DNA of 64,000 nt from Bradyrhizobium lablabi (GTDB lineage Bacteria; Pseudomonadota; Alphaproteobacteria; Rhizobiales; Xanthobacteraceae). Positions 8,867 to 20,335 of the stretch are shown one piece after another. The notes beneath the pieces were generated by a model. That model made no database searches and was not told where the DNA came from. It saw nothing but the letters and a program-made list of their open reading frames with translations. Position 1 is the stretch's first letter. The number at the start of each line of letters is the position of its first letter. Both the position numbers and the translations under genes were made by a program. The stretch covers positions 7,598,501-7,662,500 of the forward strand of contig NZ_LT670844.1 of the NCBI RefSeq assembly GCF_900141755.1. Reading direction: 5' to 3'.

Positions 8867-9865
8867 ATGGCACTACCCGATTTCTCTATGCGTCAGCTAT
8901 TGGAAGCTGGCGTTCACTTTGGCCACCAATCGCACCGCTGGAATCCGAAAATGGCGGATTACATTTTCGGTGCCCGCAACAACATCCACATCATCGACCT
9001 CGCGCAGACCGTGCCGCTGTTGCATCGCGCTCTGCAGGCGGTCTCCGATACCGTCGCCAAGGGCGGCCGCGTGCTGTTCGTCGGCACCAAGCGGCAGGCG
9101 CAGGACGGCGTCGCGGAGGCCGCAAAGCGCTCGGCGCAGTATTTTGTGAACTCGCGCTGGCTCGGCGGCACCCTGACCAACTGGAAGACCATTTCCGGTT
9201 CGATCAAGCGGCTGCGGCATCTCGATGAGGTGCTCAATTCGGGCGATGCCAATGCCTACACCAAGAAGGAGCGGCTGACGCTGCAGCGCGAGCGCGACAA
9301 GCTCGACCGCTCGCTCGGCGGCATCAAGGACATGGGCGGGCTGCCCGACATGATCTTCGTGATCGACACCAACAAGGAAGACATCGCGATCTCCGAAGCG
9401 CAGCGGCTCAACATTCCCGTCGCCGCGATCGTCGACACCAATTCCGACCCCAAGGGCATCACCTATGTGATTCCCGGCAATGACGACGCCGGCCGCGCCA
9501 TCTCGCTCTATTGCGATCTGGTCGCGCGTGCGGTGATCGACGGCATTTCGCGCGCGCAAGGCGAGGCCGGGATCGATGTCGGCGCCTCCGCCCATCCGGT
9601 CCGCGAGGAGATTCCGACTGCACCGCAGGTCTCGGGCTTCCAGGGTCTGGCCGGGCCGCGCGGGGCTCCCGACGATCTCAAGAAGCTTACCGGCGTGTCG
9701 GGCACGATCGAGAAGAAGTTCAACGATCTCGGCATCTTCCACTACTGGCAGCTCGCCGAACTCGATCACGACACCGCCCACAAGATCGGCGAAGATGTCG
9801 GGCTTCCGTCGCGCGCCGATGGCTGGGTGGCCCAGGCCAAGGCAATGACCGCGGAAGCCGAATAA
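8867..9865 (+). CDS. rpsB: 30S ribosomal protein S2 with C-terminal extension
   Basis: Small-subunit ribosomal protein of the S1/S2 region. The start [19 protein letters not shown] at 8867 is preceded by GGAG motifs; a longer frame upstream is an artefact. The S2 core ([41 protein letters not shown]) covers residues 1 to about 230. The protein has 332 residues, about 90 more than E. coli S2. The extension, with [16 protein letters not shown] and [16 protein letters not shown], looks like a helix-hairpin-helix unit and is known in alphaproteobacterial S2. tsf follows, as in most bacteria. Confidence 0.97.
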   Translation: MALPDFSMRQLLEAGVHFGHQSHRWNPKMADYIFGARNNIHIIDLAQTVPLLHRALQAVSDTVAKGGRVLFVGTKRQAQDGVAEAAKRSAQYFVNSRWLGGTLTNWKTISGSIKRLRHLDEVLNSGDANAYTKKERLTLQRERDKLDRSLGGIKDMGGLPDMIFVIDTNKEDIAISEAQRLNIPVAAIVDTNSDPKGITYVIPGNDDAGRAISLYCDLVARAVIDGISRAQGEAGIDVGASAHPVREEIPTAPQVSGFQGLAGPRGAPDDLKKLTGVSGTIEKKFNDLGIFHYWQLAELDHDTAHKIGEDVGLPSRADGWVAQAKAMTAEAE

Positions 9866-9994
9866 CGCGAACGCGCTGGCCGGAGCCTTCCGGCCACGGG
9901 CTTCCACCCTAGATTGTTCCCTGACGATGGGCGGCGGCGAGGCGGCAAGGGGCCGCATCGCGGTCGCCCTGACAGGCAAGAGGAATTTTTGACG

Positions 9995-10948
9995 ATGGCA
10001 ACGATCACAGCAGCGATGGTCAAGGACCTGCGCGAGTCGACCGGCGCGGGCATGATGGATTGCAAGGCAGCCCTCACCGAGAGCGGCGGCGACATGCAGG
10101 CCGCCCAGGACTGGCTGCGCAAGAAGGGTCTGTCCAAGGCCGCGAAAAAGGCTGGCCGCGTCGCGGCTGAGGGCCTGATCGCCGCCGCCACCTCGGGCCC
10201 CAAGGGCGTTGTCGTCGAGGTCAATTCCGAGACCGACTTCGTCGCCCGCAACGAGCAGTTCCAGGGCCTGGTCAAGATGATCGCCCAGGTCGCGCTCAGC
10301 GTCGGCGCCGATCTCGAGAAGATCAAGGCCGCCAAGGTCGGCAGCGTGACGGTCGAGACCGCGATCGCGGACGCGATTGCGACCATCGGCGAAAACATGA
10401 CGCTGCGCCGCGCGGCCATGCTCGAAGTGCCCAAGGGCGTGGTGTCAAGCTATGTTCACAACGCCGTGGTCGAAGGCGCTGGCAAGATGGGCGTGATCGT
10501 GGCGCTCGAATCCGCCGGCAAGACCGAAGAGCTTGCAGCACTAGGCCGCCAGCTCGCGATGCATGTCGCCGCCGCCAATCCGCAGGCGCTCGATCCGGCC
10601 GGCCTCGATCCGGCGGTGGTCAAGCGCGAAAAGGACGTTCTGGCAGACAAATACCGTCAGCAGGGCAAGGCCGAAAACGTGATCGAGAAGATCGTCGAGT
10701 CCGGCTTGAAGACCTTCTACAAGGAAGTCTGTCTGCTGGAGCAGGCCTTTATCCACGATAACGCCAAATCGGTCGCCCAGGCGGTGAAGGAAGCTGAGGG
10801 CAAGATCGGCGGCGCTGTGAAGATCACCGGATTTGTGCGCTATGCTCTGGGCGAGGGAATCGACCGGCAGGAGTCCGATTTCGCGGCCGAGGTTGCGGCG
10901 GCGAGCGGACAGAAGAAACCGCCGGAAGGCACCGCGACCGTGTCGTAA
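9995..10948 (+). CDS. tsf: Translation elongation factor Ts
   Basis: Guanine-nucleotide exchange factor for EF-Tu. ATG 9995 ([17 protein letters not shown]) has GAGGAA upstream. The UBA-like N-terminal domain ([12 protein letters not shown]) and the core signature [13 protein letters not shown] (residues about 78-90) are intact. 317 residues, slightly longer than usual because of an extra tail ([12 protein letters not shown]). It is 129 bp downstream of rpsB and probably co-transcribed. Confidence 0.97.
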   Translation: MATITAAMVKDLRESTGAGMMDCKAALTESGGDMQAAQDWLRKKGLSKAAKKAGRVAAEGLIAAATSGPKGVVVEVNSETDFVARNEQFQGLVKMIAQVALSVGADLEKIKAAKVGSVTVETAIADAIATIGENMTLRRAAMLEVPKGVVSSYVHNAVVEGAGKMGVIVALESAGKTEELAALGRQLAMHVAAANPQALDPAGLDPAVVKREKDVLADKYRQQGKAENVIEKIVESGLKTFYKEVCLLEQAFIHDNAKSVAQAVKEAEGKIGGAVKITGFVRYALGEGIDRQESDFAAEVAAASGQKKPPEGTATVS

Positions 10949-10986
10949 GCGGGAGCTGACGCGCGGAGAAGGAAAGCGTTTCGAAA

Positions 10987-11703
10987 ATGGCTGAGCCGGT
11001 CTATCGTCGCGTGGTGATCAAGCTCTCGGGCGAATATCTCGCCGGCGCGCAATCCTTCGGCATCGACCAGCCAACATTGGACCGCATCGCCGGCGAGTTG
11101 ATATCAGCTCAAAAACTCGGCGCTGAAATTGCCGTCGTGGTCGGCGGCGGCAACATCGTTCGCGGGGTCGAAGTATCCTCGCGCGGCGTGTCGCGGCCGA
11201 CCGGTGACACCATGGGCATGCTCGCGACCGTGATGAACTGCCTCGCGCTGGAGGCCGCCATCGAGCGCCGAGGGGCGGCGGCACGCACGCTATCGGCGTT
11301 CGTGATGCCGCAGGTCTGCGAACTCTACACCAGAGCTGCGACGCACAAATATCTGGCCGAGGGCCGCATCGTGCTGCTCGGCGGTGGAACCGGCAATCCG
11401 TTCTTCACCACCGACACCACGGCGGTATTGCGCGCGGCCGAAATCGGCGCGCAGGCGGTGCTGAAGGCCACCAATGTCGACGGCGTCTACAGCGCCGATC
11501 CCAAAAAAGACCCGTCCGCCAAGCGGTTCGACCGGCTGACGCATTCAGAGGCGATCGCGGGCGGCTACAAGGTCATGGATACGACCGCTTTCGCGCTTGC
11601 CCGCGAGACGTCGCTGCCTATCATCGTGTTCTCGATCGCCGAGCCGGATGCGATGAGTGCGATCCTGCTCGGCAAGGGTCACGGCACCATCGTCGCCGGC
11701 TGA
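10987..11703 (+). CDS. pyrH: UMP kinase
   Basis: Phosphorylates UMP to UDP in pyrimidine biosynthesis; cytosolic hexamer of the amino-acid-kinase fold. The N-terminus [12 protein letters not shown] carries the phosphate-binding Lys/Gly loop. [10 protein letters not shown] and [11 protein letters not shown] bind UMP, and [12 protein letters not shown] and [12 protein letters not shown] form the nucleotide site. 238 residues, normal length. It lies 38 bp after tsf, in the usual tsf-pyrH-frr order. Confidence 0.98.
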   Translation: MAEPVYRRVVIKLSGEYLAGAQSFGIDQPTLDRIAGELISAQKLGAEIAVVVGGGNIVRGVEVSSRGVSRPTGDTMGMLATVMNCLALEAAIERRGAAARTLSAFVMPQVCELYTRAATHKYLAEGRIVLLGGGTGNPFFTTDTTAVLRAAEIGAQAVLKATNVDGVYSADPKKDPSAKRFDRLTHSEAIAGGYKVMDTTAFALARETSLPIIVFSIAEPDAMSAILLGKGHGTIVAG

Positions 11704-11780
11704 CGGGTTCGCGCAGGCCATCGCTCGCGCGAAAAAAGCCTGACGGCCTCGACGAAGAGTTTTTCAGGAGGGAGAGCGTT

Positions 11781-12344
11781 ATGCCCACCGGTACATTTGA
11801 CATCAACGAATTGAAACGCCGCATGCAGGGCGCCACCCAGGCGCTCAAGCACGAATTGGGGGGCTTGCGAACCGGCCGCGCCGCGGCCTCGATGCTGGAA
11901 CCGGTGCAGGTCGATGCCTATGGCACCCACATGCCGCTGAACCAGCTTGCGACCATCAGCGTGCCGGAGCCGCGGCTGCTCTCGGTGCAGGTCTGGGACA
12001 AATCGATGGTCAAGGCGGTGGAGAAGGCGATCGTCGATTCCAATCTCGGCCTGAGCCCCGCCACCGAAGGGCAGGTGCTGCGCCTGCGCATTCCCGAACT
12101 CAACGAGGAGCGACGCAAGGAACTGGTCAAGGTCGCGCACAAATATGCCGAAGCGGCGCGCGTCGCGGTCCGCCACGTCCGCCGCGACGGCCTCGATACC
12201 GTCAAGAAGCTCGAGAAGAATCACGAGATATCCGAGGACGATCAGGAACGTCTGGCCGCTGATGTGCAGAAGGCAACCGACGGGACGATTTCGGAAATCG
12301 ATCAGTTGCTTGCGGCCAAGGAAAAAGAAATCCTCACAGTCTAA
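11781..12344 (+). CDS. frr: Ribosome recycling factor
   Basis: Splits post-termination ribosomes together with EF-G. 187 residues, normal length. The family hallmarks are present: [16 protein letters not shown] near the N-terminus, [25 protein letters not shown] in the middle, and [14 protein letters not shown] plus VRHVRRDG in the long helical bundle. ATG 11781 follows GGAGGGAG. The stop codon falls within a 14-bp tandem repeat that leads into uppS. Confidence 0.98.
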   Translation: MPTGTFDINELKRRMQGATQALKHELGGLRTGRAAASMLEPVQVDAYGTHMPLNQLATISVPEPRLLSVQVWDKSMVKAVEKAIVDSNLGLSPATEGQVLRLRIPELNEERRKELVKVAHKYAEAARVAVRHVRRDGLDTVKKLEKNHEISEDDQERLAADVQKATDGTISEIDQLLAAKEKEILTV

Positions 12345-12368
12345 GGACTGATCGCTAAGGACTGATCG
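12341..12368 (+). repeat. Perfect 14-bp tandem repeat between frr and uppS
   Basis: CTAAGGACTGATCG occurs twice back to back (12341-12354, 12355-12368), ending at the uppS ATG. The first copy contains the frr stop codon and both contain AAGGA, so the putative uppS ribosome binding site is duplicated. Confidence 0.9.
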
Positions 12369-13127
12369 ATGTCGAACGCCACAGCCCCCGCAACCGATGG
12401 ACCGGATCGAACCGATCCTCCTCTGCACGTGGCAATCATCATGGATGGCAACGGGCGCTGGGCGGCGGCCCGCGGTCTGCCGCGCGCGGAAGGCCATCGC
12501 CGCGGCGTCGAAGCGTTGCGCCGCGTGGTTCGCGCCGCCCATGAACTCGGCATCCTCTATTTGACGATCTTTTCCTTCAGCTCGGAAAACTGGTCGCGTC
12601 CGGCGACCGAAATCGGTGACCTGTTCGGCCTGCTTCGCCGCTTCATCCGCAACGATTTGGCGACGCTGCATCGCGACGGCGTGCGGGTGCGGGTGATCGG
12701 CGAGCGCGCCGGTTTGGAGGGCGACATCTGCGCGCTCCTGAATGAAGCCGAGGAACTGACCAAGGACAATACAAAGCTCAGTCTCGTGGTCGCCTTCAAC
12801 TACGGGTCGCGGCAGGAAATCGCGCAAGCCGCGCAACGGCTGGCGCGCGAGGTCAAAGACGGCAAGCGCGAGCCGTCGTCGATCGACGCCGACGCGCTCG
12901 GCCAATACCTCGATGCGCCGGATATTCCCGATCCCGATCTGATCATTCGCACCAGCGGCGAGCAGCGGCTGTCGAATTTCCTGATGTGGCAGGCGGCTTA
13001 CAGCGAACTCGTGTTCGTGCCGATCCATTGGCCGGATTTCGACAAGGCAGCGCTCGAGGGCGCGATCGCCGAATATGCCAGACGGGAACGCCGATTCGGC
13101 GGTCTGGCCGCGAAAACCGGATCGTGA
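12369..13127 (+). CDS. uppS: Undecaprenyl diphosphate synthase (cis-prenyltransferase)
   Basis: Condenses isopentenyl diphosphate onto farnesyl diphosphate to make the C55 carrier lipid for peptidoglycan and LPS. Conserved regions: [16 protein letters not shown] (with catalytic Asp and the GNGRW motif), [27 protein letters not shown], and [16 protein letters not shown] with WQAAYSEL. 252 residues. The start directly follows the 14-bp tandem repeat, and the stop overlaps the cdsA GTG start by 4 bp (GTGA), suggesting translational coupling. Confidence 0.97.
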   Translation: MSNATAPATDGPDRTDPPLHVAIIMDGNGRWAAARGLPRAEGHRRGVEALRRVVRAAHELGILYLTIFSFSSENWSRPATEIGDLFGLLRRFIRNDLATLHRDGVRVRVIGERAGLEGDICALLNEAEELTKDNTKLSLVVAFNYGSRQEIAQAAQRLAREVKDGKREPSSIDADALGQYLDAPDIPDPDLIIRTSGEQRLSNFLMWQAAYSELVFVPIHWPDFDKAALEGAIAEYARRERRFGGLAAKTGS

Positions 13128-13984
13128 CCGACAGCAAGGCCGCGCCCGCGGCCATGGCCGAGCAGGGTTCGCGCAATCTCCTGGTTCGGATCCTCGTAGC
13201 CTTGGTGCTGGCGCCCCTTGCCATTGCGATCGCCTATGCCGGCGGCTGGCCGTGGGCCGTTCTGGTGACGCTCGCTGCGGCCGGCCTCTATGTCGAATGG
13301 CTGATGATTATTGGCGTGGCGCGTGAGACGCGGGTGGCCGCGTCAGGGACCGCGGCGCTGGCGATATCGGGGCTTTGCCTCGCCGTGGGGTGGATCGATG
13401 CCTCGCTTGTCGCAGCTGGGCTCGGACTAGCCGCCGTAGCGTTGCTATCGCCGCAGCGCCGGATCTGGGCCGCGACCGGATTTTTATATGCCGCCGCGGC
13501 CGAGATCACTTCCGTGCTGGTGCGCCTCGACCAGGTTTACGGCTTCGTCGCGCTGATCCTGATCCTGCTCGTGGTATGGGTGACCGATATCGGCGGTTAT
13601 TTCGCCGGTCGCGGCATTGGCGGGCCGAAATTATGGCCGCAGGTCAGTCCCAAGAAGACCTGGGCGGGCGCCATCGGCGGCTTTGTGGCGAGCCTTGCGG
13701 TCGCAGCAGGCTTTGCCGCCTTTGCCAAAACAGTTCCACCCCTTAAGCTCGGTCCGCTGTTGCTCCTGGCCGCGGCGCTCTCGGTGGTTTCACAGCTAGG
13801 CGATCTCTTTGAATCTGCGGTAAAACGGCGTTTCGGCGTCAAGGACTCAAGTCACATAATCCCCGGCCATGGCGGGCTAATGGATCGGCTCGACGGCTAT
13901 GTCGCGGCGGTCGTCGTGGCGGCTATTTTCGGGCTTTTGCGGGGTGGCGTGGATGGCGTCGGCCGCGGTCTTATGGTTTGGTGA
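13124..13984 (+). CDS. cdsA: Phosphatidate cytidylyltransferase (CDP-diacylglycerol synthase)
   Basis: Makes CDP-diacylglycerol, the precursor of membrane phospholipids. Polytopic inner-membrane protein with several hydrophobic helices from about residue 20 onwards ([20 protein letters not shown]). The family signature is complete near the C-terminus: [14 protein letters not shown] followed by [14 protein letters not shown] choose GTG 13124 ([15 protein letters not shown], 286 residues) because it overlaps the uppS stop codon as GTGA. Longer upstream starts would overlap uppS far more. Confidence 0.95.
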   Translation: MTDSKAAPAAMAEQGSRNLLVRILVALVLAPLAIAIAYAGGWPWAVLVTLAAAGLYVEWLMIIGVARETRVAASGTAALAISGLCLAVGWIDASLVAAGLGLAAVALLSPQRRIWAATGFLYAAAAEITSVLVRLDQVYGFVALILILLVVWVTDIGGYFAGRGIGGPKLWPQVSPKKTWAGAIGGFVASLAVAAGFAAFAKTVPPLKLGPLLLLAAALSVVSQLGDLFESAVKRRFGVKDSSHIIPGHGGLMDRLDGYVAAVVVAAIFGLLRGGVDGVGRGLMVW

Positions 13985-13988
13985 AAAC

Positions 13989-15212
13989 ATGAGCGCAGTT
14001 CCCTTGCGTAACAGCAAAGCCGCGGTATCCGATATACGCACCGTGAGCGTCCTCGGCGCCACCGGTTCCATCGGCGACAGCACCATGGATTTGCTGCGGG
14101 GCGCGCGCGACCGCTATCAGGTCGAGGCGCTGACCGCGAATTCCAACGTCCAGGCGCTGGCAAAACTGGCAAAAGAGTTCGGCGCGCGGTTTGCGGCGGT
14201 GGCCGATCCCGCGCGCCTCGCAGAATTGAAGGATGCGCTCGCCGGCACGCGGACCGAATGCGGCGCCGGCGAAAGCGCTGTCATCGAGGCGGCGGCGCGG
14301 CCGGCGGATTGGGTGATGGCGGCAGTCAGCGGCGCGGCCGGATTGAAGCCTGCACTCGCCGCGGTCGATCGCGGCGCAACCGTTGCGCTCGCCAACAAGG
14401 AATGCCTGGTCTGTGCGGGCGACTTCTTCATGCAGCGCGCGGCAAAAGCTGGCGCCTGCATCCTGCCCGCCGATTCCGAGCATAATGCGCTGTTTCAGGC
14501 GCTGGGCTCGGGAAATCGCGAAGAACTGGTCCGCGTGATCATCACCGCCTCCGGCGGGCCGTTCCGCACCTGGGCCATTGCCGATATCGAGCAGGCGACG
14601 CTGGCGCAGGCCCTAAAACATCCGAACTGGAGCATGGGGCAGAAGATCACCATCGATTCCGCCTCGATGATGAACAAGGGGCTCGAAGTCATCGAAGCCT
14701 CCTATCTGTTCGCGCTGGCGCCGGATGAAATCGACGTGCTGGTGCATCCGCAATCGATCATCCATGGCATGGTGGAATTCTCCGATCGTTCGGTGGTCGC
14801 GCAATTGGGCGCGCCGGACATGCGGACCCCGATCGCGCATTGCCTCGGCTGGCCCGACCGCATCAATGGGCCGGCAGCCAAGCTCGACCTGGCAAAAATC
14901 GGACAGCTGACCTTCGAGGCGCCGGATTTCGACCGGTTCCCGGCGCTCCGGCTGGCTTACGATTCTTTAAGGACCGGACGCGGTGCAACTACGGTATATA
15001 ACGCCGCGAACGAGGTGGCGGTCGCAGCCTTCATCGCCGGCAAGATCAGGTTCGGCGCGATCGCGCGGCTGGTTGAAGCCACCATCGAGGCCTGGATTCG
15101 CGCCGGCAATCTGGCACCGTTGACGTCGGCCGACGACGCCATTGCCGTTGACCATAACGCGCGAAATAAAGCTGCCACCCTATTGCCTCAAATTGCCTTA
15201 AAGGCATCCTAG
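13989..15212 (+). CDS. dxr: 1-deoxy-D-xylulose 5-phosphate reductoisomerase
   Basis: Second step of the MEP isoprenoid pathway, converting DXP to MEP with NADPH. ATG 13989 starts 5 bp after the cdsA stop. The NADPH-binding motif [16 protein letters not shown] lies at residues about 21-36. The substrate/metal site [35 protein letters not shown] and [18 protein letters not shown] are all present. 407 residues. Neighbouring uppS and cdsA also feed isoprenoid and lipid synthesis. Confidence 0.97.
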   Translation: MSAVPLRNSKAAVSDIRTVSVLGATGSIGDSTMDLLRGARDRYQVEALTANSNVQALAKLAKEFGARFAAVADPARLAELKDALAGTRTECGAGESAVIEAAARPADWVMAAVSGAAGLKPALAAVDRGATVALANKECLVCAGDFFMQRAAKAGACILPADSEHNALFQALGSGNREELVRVIITASGGPFRTWAIADIEQATLAQALKHPNWSMGQKITIDSASMMNKGLEVIEASYLFALAPDEIDVLVHPQSIIHGMVEFSDRSVVAQLGAPDMRTPIAHCLGWPDRINGPAAKLDLAKIGQLTFEAPDFDRFPALRLAYDSLRTGRGATTVYNAANEVAVAAFIAGKIRFGAIARLVEATIEAWIRAGNLAPLTSADDAIAVDHNARNKAATLLPQIALKAS

Positions 15213-15256
15213 AGGGTTGGGGAGACAGGGCCTCCAGCTCTGGTTAGGGGAATCGG

Positions 15257-16408
15257 ATGTCCGAGTTTTTTCTTCATGGTTTCAGCACGTTGAGTCATGG
15301 GCTCATCGGTTACATCATCCCCTTTTTGTTCGTCCTGACGATCGTCGTGTTCTTCCACGAGCTCGGCCATTTCCTGATTGCGCGCTGGACGGGCGTGAAA
15401 GTGTTAACGTTCTCGCTCGGCTTCGGGCCGGAATTGTTCGGCTTCAACGACCGCCATGGGACGCGCTGGAAGATCTCGGCGGTCCCGCTCGGCGGCTACG
15501 TCAAGTTCTTCGGTGACGACAGCGAGGCCTCGACGCCATCCGTCGACGTGCTCGCGGGCATGACCGAGGAAGAGCGCAAGGGCAGCTTCCATCACAAGAA
15601 AGTCGGAGCGCGCGCGGCGATCGTCGCCGCCGGGCCGATTGCCAATTTCATTCTGGCCATCCTGATCTTCACCTTCCTGTTCACGTTCTTCGGCAAGCCC
15701 AGCACGACTGCGCTCGTCGATCAGGTAGAGGCGGGCAGCCCGGCGGCGGCCGCCGGTTTTCAGGTCGGCGACGTCGTCACCGCGATCGACGGCACCAAGA
15801 TCGACAGTTTCTCGGACATGCAGCGGATCGTCACCGTCAGGCCCGGCGAGCATTTGACGTTCACGATCAAGCGTGGCGATGCCACGCTGCAACTGCATGG
15901 CATCCCCGAACTCCGCGAACAGAAGGACCCGTTCGGCAATGTCCATCGGGGCGGCGTGCTGGGGATTACCCGCAAGACCGTTGCCGGCGACATCACGACC
16001 GAGCGGGTTGATCCCGCCACCGCGCTCTGGCTCGGGGTCAAGGAAACCTGGTTCGTGATTGACCGGACACTGGCCTATATCGGCGGCATCTTTACCGGCC
16101 GCGAGGCGGCCGACCAGGTCGGCGGCCCGCTTCGAATCGCCCAGATTTCCGGTCAGGTCGCCACCTTCGGGCTTGGCGCGCTGGTGCATCTGGCGGCCGT
16201 GCTCTCGATCTCGATCGGGTTGTTGAATCTATTTCCCGTACCGCTGCTCGATGGCGGTCATCTTTTGTTCTACGCGGTCGAGGCTGTGCGCGGGCGCCCG
16301 CTGTCGGATCGGGCCCAGGAGATGGGGTTCCGGATCGGGCTCGGTCTGGTGCTGATGCTGATGGTGTTTGCCACCTACAACGACATCCTGCATCTGGCGG
16401 CATCCTGA
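15257..16408 (+). CDS. rseP: Site-2 intramembrane zinc metalloprotease RseP
   Basis: Inner-membrane M50 protease that cleaves anti-sigma factors and signal peptide remnants. The zinc motif HELGH is at residues 34-38 within the first membrane helix (VVFFHELGHFLIARW). The third ligand motif PVPLLDGGHLLFY is near the C-terminus. One PDZ domain (GSPAAAAGFQVGDVVTAIDG) lies between, whereas E. coli RseP has two. 383 residues. bamA follows 176 bp downstream, the common rseP-bamA pairing. Confidence 0.95.
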   Translation: MSEFFLHGFSTLSHGLIGYIIPFLFVLTIVVFFHELGHFLIARWTGVKVLTFSLGFGPELFGFNDRHGTRWKISAVPLGGYVKFFGDDSEASTPSVDVLAGMTEEERKGSFHHKKVGARAAIVAAGPIANFILAILIFTFLFTFFGKPSTTALVDQVEAGSPAAAAGFQVGDVVTAIDGTKIDSFSDMQRIVTVRPGEHLTFTIKRGDATLQLHGIPELREQKDPFGNVHRGGVLGITRKTVAGDITTERVDPATALWLGVKETWFVIDRTLAYIGGIFTGREAADQVGGPLRIAQISGQVATFGLGALVHLAAVLSISIGLLNLFPVPLLDGGHLLFYAVEAVRGRPLSDRAQEMGFRIGLGLVLMLMVFATYNDILHLAAS

Positions 16409-16584
16409 AGGCGGCTTTTTTGTGACGTGGCCAATAGGCAACGTCTTGGAATGAAATTGGAATTACACTGCGATAGGACTTTTGCCCCCTTGCCAAAATT
16501 GGCTACAAGCTGAGCAATCAATGGGAATCTGCCGGCTCGCGTGGGGGCGGGGGCCGGCACTGGAATGACAAGGGCGCTTTGCGC

Positions 16585-19140
16585 ATGAATGTTGGAATGC
16601 GAGTGCGGGGGGGCTTGTTTGCCGCCTTGGTCATGTGCGCCCTGCCGGTCGCCGGGATGATGGCGGCTATCCTGGTGTCGTCGCCTGCCGCGGCCCAGTC
16701 GGTGTCTTCGATCGAGGTCGAAGGGAACCGGCGCGTCGAAGTCGAGACCATTCGCTCGTATTTCAAGCCGGGACCCGGAGGGCGGCTCGATCAGGCGGCG
16801 ATCGATGACGGGCTGAAAGCGCTGATCGAGACCGGGCTGTTCCAGGACGTCAGGATCAACCAGGCGGGCGGCCATTTGGTGGTGACCGTGGTCGAAAATC
16901 CGGTGATCGGGCGCGTCGCCTTCGAGGGCAACAAGAAGATCAAGGACGAGCAGCTCTCGGCGGAAATCCAATCCAAGCCGCGCGGCACGTTTTCTCGTCC
17001 GATGGTGCAGTCCGACGCCCAGCGCATCGCCGAAATCTATCGCCGCTCCGGCCGCTACGACGTCCACGTCGAGCCCGAAATCATCGAGCAGCCGAACAAC
17101 CGCGTCGATCTCGTTTTCACCATCACCGAGGGCCCCAAGACCGGCGTCAAATCCATCGAATTCATCGGCAACGTCACCTATTCGGCGTATCGCCTCAAGG
17201 ACGTCATCAAGACCCACGAATCGAATCTCCTGAGCTTCCTCGGCAGCGGCGACGTCTACGATCCGGACCGGGTCGAAGCCGATCGCGACCTGATTCGCCG
17301 CTTCTATTTGAAGCACGGCTTTGCCGATGTGCAGGTGGTGGCGGCGCTCACCGAATATGATCCGGAGCGCAAGGGCTTTCTGGTGACCTTCAAGATCGAG
17401 GAGGGCCAGCAGTACCGGGTTGCGTCGGTCGAGCTTCAGTCCAGCATCTCGACACTCAACGGAAACGATCTTCGCAGCTTCTCGCACGTCAATGTCGGCT
17501 CGCTCTACAACGCCGAGGCATTGGAGAAATCCGTCGAGGAAATGCAGATCGAGGCCTCGCGGCGGGGTTACGCCTTTGCGGTGGTGCGCCCGCGCGGCGA
17601 CCGCAATTTCGAGAACCACACCGTTTCGATCATCTTCGCCATCGACGAAGGCCCGCGAACCTATATCGAGCGCATCAATGTGCGCGGCAATACCCGCACA
17701 AGGGACTACGTGATCCGCCGCGAATTCGACATCTCCGAGGGCGACGCCTACAACCGCGCGCTGGTCGACCGCGCCGAGCGCCGGCTGAAGAACCTTGATT
17801 TCTTCAAGAACGTGAAAGTCTCGGCCGAACCCGGATCCTCGAGCGATCGGGTGATTCTCAACGTCGATCTGGAAGAGAAATCCACCGGTGACTTCTCGGT
17901 ATCGGGCGGCTATTCGACAACGGACGGCGCGCTCGCCGAGGTCAGCATCTCCGAACGCAACTTCCTCGGCCGCGGATTGTTCGCCAAGGCGACGGTCACT
18001 TACGGCCAGTACGCGCGCGGCTACTCGCTGTCCCTGGTCGAACCTTACCTGTTGGATTATCGGGTGGCGCTCGGCCTCGACCTGTTCCAGCGCACGCAGC
18101 TGGCCAACTCCTTTATCTCGTACGGCACCAAGACGCTGGGCTTCAGTCCGCGGCTCGGATTCTCGCTGCGCGAGGATCTTTCGTTGCAGCTCCGCTATTC
18201 GATCTATCAGCAGCAAATCTCGCTGCCGTCCTATCTGGCAAATTGTAACAACAACCCGAGCAACGGTCTGCTCGCCTTCAATCCGTCGCCCTCGTGGGTG
18301 AATGCGAACGGCGTTGCCGCAGCGAACGCTTTGGGCGCGACAGACGCGACGGGACTCGGTCTTTGGTGTTACAGCGATGGCGAGGCGTCGCTGCCGGTCC
18401 GCAAGGAGCTCGCGAGCGGCAAGACGCTGACCTCGTCGGTCGGCTATTCGCTGGACTACAACACGCTGGACAACAACAAGAACCCGACCGACGGCCTCTT
18501 GATCGATTTCAAGCAGGACTTCGCCGGCGTCGGCGGCGACGTCAGCTATCTGAAGAGCGCGTTCGACGCGAAATACTACACGCCGCTGGTTTCCGATATC
18601 GTCGGGCTGATCCACGTCCAGGGCGGCATCCTCAACAAGGTCGGCAACACCGAACTGCGGATGCTCGATCAGTTCCAGATGGGCCCGAATCTTGTCCGCG
18701 GTTTTGCCCCGAACGGCATCGGGCCGCGCGACATCTATCCGTACGGCACGATGGACGCGCTCGGCGGCACCAAATATTGGGGTGCGTCATACGAGTTGCA
18801 GATGCCGTTCTGGTTCCTGCCGAAGGAAGTGGGCTTGAAGGGCGCGGTCTATGCCGATGCCGGCGGGCTGATGGATTACCAGGGACCGACGTCGTGGGCT
18901 GCCACCGGCGAAGTCAACGTGCCCGGCTGTATTCCGTCGACGCCACAGCCTACCCCCAGCCCCGGAACCTGCTTGGGATTGCAGTTCGACAAGGGTAACG
19001 TGGTTCGCAGCTCCGTGGGTGTCGGCTTGATCTGGGCATCGCCGTTCGGTCCGCTGCGCTTCGACTATGCAGTGCCGCTGACCAAGGGTAGGTTTGACCG
19101 CGTGCAGCAGTTCAAGTTTGGCGGCGGGACATCGTTCTGA
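16585..19140 (+). CDS. bamA: Outer-membrane protein assembly factor BamA
   Basis: Essential component that inserts beta-barrel proteins in the outer membrane. ATG 16585 gives a signal peptide ending SSPAAAQS. Five POTRA repeats follow ([20 protein letters not shown]-type joints, [18 protein letters not shown] near residues 350-380). The 16-strand barrel has the loop-6 motif [14 protein letters not shown] and ends FKFGGGTSF with the terminal aromatic. 851 residues. Two inserted extracellular loops each hold two cysteines (ANCNN ... LWCYSD and VPGCIP ... GTCLG), possibly disulfide-linked. Confidence 0.96.
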   Translation: MNVGMRVRGGLFAALVMCALPVAGMMAAILVSSPAAAQSVSSIEVEGNRRVEVETIRSYFKPGPGGRLDQAAIDDGLKALIETGLFQDVRINQAGGHLVVTVVENPVIGRVAFEGNKKIKDEQLSAEIQSKPRGTFSRPMVQSDAQRIAEIYRRSGRYDVHVEPEIIEQPNNRVDLVFTITEGPKTGVKSIEFIGNVTYSAYRLKDVIKTHESNLLSFLGSGDVYDPDRVEADRDLIRRFYLKHGFADVQVVAALTEYDPERKGFLVTFKIEEGQQYRVASVELQSSISTLNGNDLRSFSHVNVGSLYNAEALEKSVEEMQIEASRRGYAFAVVRPRGDRNFENHTVSIIFAIDEGPRTYIERINVRGNTRTRDYVIRREFDISEGDAYNRALVDRAERRLKNLDFFKNVKVSAEPGSSSDRVILNVDLEEKSTGDFSVSGGYSTTDGALAEVSISERNFLGRGLFAKATVTYGQYARGYSLSLVEPYLLDYRVALGLDLFQRTQLANSFISYGTKTLGFSPRLGFSLREDLSLQLRYSIYQQQISLPSYLANCNNNPSNGLLAFNPSPSWVNANGVAAANALGATDATGLGLWCYSDGEASLPVRKELASGKTLTSSVGYSLDYNTLDNNKNPTDGLLIDFKQDFAGVGGDVSYLKSAFDAKYYTPLVSDIVGLIHVQGGILNKVGNTELRMLDQFQMGPNLVRGFAPNGIGPRDIYPYGTMDALGGTKYWGASYELQMPFWFLPKEVGLKGAVYADAGGLMDYQGPTSWAATGEVNVPGCIPSTPQPTPSPGTCLGLQFDKGNVVRSSVGVGLIWASPFGPLRFDYAVPLTKGRFDRVQQFKFGGGTSF

Positions 19141-19141
19141 G

Positions 19142-19190
19142 GCGTTTGCGAGCGAAGTGGGCACCGGTTCGCGTGAAGAAAACGCGTCAA
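19142..19190. repeat. Intergenic palindrome, GCGTTTTC/GAAAACGC family, copy 1
   Basis: GCGTTTGCGAGCGAAGTGG ... GGTTCGCGTGAAGAAAACGC, lying between bamA and lpxD. A second copy sits directly after ctpA (53928-53977), differing at a few positions. Same-strand orientation in both. Confidence 0.85.
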
Positions 19191-19267
19191 GACAGAGAGA
19201 GGGTCAGGTTCTGATTTCCCAGGACCGGAGCTCTGGTTCGATCACCGGCCGGACCGCGACGGGTGGA

Positions 19268-20335
19268 ATGGCGCAGCCGAGATTCTTCGAACAACCGCCT
19301 CCGTTGACGCTGGCCGATATCGCCGCGTTGACAAGAGCGCTTTTGGCCGATCCGTCGCGCGGCGGGCAACAGGTCAGGGGGCTGGCATCGCTCGACGAAG
19401 CCGGCCCGATGCATCTGACGTTTTTCGACAATCTGAAATATGCCGACCAGTTAAAGTCGACCAAAGCCGGGGCGTGTCTGGTCAGTGCCCGTTTCGAAGC
19501 CGACGTCCCCGCCCACGTCGCCGTCTTGCGCGCCACCCAGCCGTTCCGCGAATTTGTGAAGATTGCGCGTCACCTGCACTCCGAGGCGCTTCGGCCGCAG
19601 TCCTGGTTCGGCAATGCCGGCATCGCGGCCTCCGCCATCATCGATTCGAGCGCCCACCTGGAAGACGGCGTCATCGTCGATCCCTTGGCCGTCATCGGCC
19701 CCAACGTCGAAATCGGCGCAGGCACTGTGATCGGCGCGGGGGCCGTGATCGGCGCCAATGTCAGGATCGGCAGGGATTGCAACGTCGGGGCCCATTGCTC
19801 AATTCAGTTTGCGCTGATCGGCAACAATGTCCTGATCCATCCCGGCTGCAGCATCGGGCAGGATGGCTATGGGTTTGTCTTCTTTGGACTGGACGGGCAC
19901 CTGAAAGTGCCGCAGACCGGCCGCGTCCTGATCCAGAACGATGTCGAGATCGGCGCCGGAACCACCATCGACCGCGGCAGCCTGCGCGACACCGTGATCG
20001 GCGAGGGCACCAAAATCGACAATCAGGTCCAGATCGGTCACAATGTGACGATTGGCCGACATTGTCTGCTGGCGGCCCAGATCGGGCTCGCGGGCAGTTT
20101 GACGATCGGCGACAATGTCGCGCTGGGAGCCAAGGTGGGCATCAACAACCATCTTCATATCGGCGACGGCGCCCAGGTCACGGCGATGAGTGCCGTCAAG
20201 GATGACATTCCACCAGGCGGGCGCTGGGGTGGCCACTTTGCAAAGCCGACCAAGCAATGGTTCCGGGAGATCATTGCGGTGGAGCGTCTGGTGCGCGACG
20301 GCAGCGCCGGTCCGAAGGACGAGGGGCGCGATTGA
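19268..20335 (+). CDS. lpxD: UDP-3-O-(3-hydroxyacyl)glucosamine N-acyltransferase
   Basis: Third enzyme of lipid A synthesis. ATG 19268 ([12 protein letters not shown]) gives 355 residues; the upstream frame runs into the REP repeat and bamA. The N-terminal uridine-binding domain ([14 protein letters not shown]) is followed by a left-handed beta-helix of hexapeptide repeats ([20 protein letters not shown]) from about residue 115. The catalytic histidine lies in [12 protein letters not shown]. The stop overlaps the fabZ ATG by one base (TGATG). Confidence 0.96.
   Translation: MAQPRFFEQPPPLTLADIAALTRALLADPSRGGQQVRGLASLDEAGPMHLTFFDNLKYADQLKSTKAGACLVSARFEADVPAHVAVLRATQPFREFVKIARHLHSEALRPQSWFGNAGIAASAIIDSSAHLEDGVIVDPLAVIGPNVEIGAGTVIGAGAVIGANVRIGRDCNVGAHCSIQFALIGNNVLIHPGCSIGQDGYGFVFFGLDGHLKVPQTGRVLIQNDVEIGAGTTIDRGSLRDTVIGEGTKIDNQVQIGHNVTIGRHCLLAAQIGLAGSLTIGDNVALGAKVGINNHLHIGDGAQVTAMSAVKDDIPPGGRWGGHFAKPTKQWFREIIAVERLVRDGSAGPKDEGRD

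Noticed and set aside
16375..18615. 746-codon open frame antisense to bamA
   Set aside because: Low-complexity, basic/Asp-rich translation typical of the opposite strand of a GC-rich gene; bamA has clear domain signatures.
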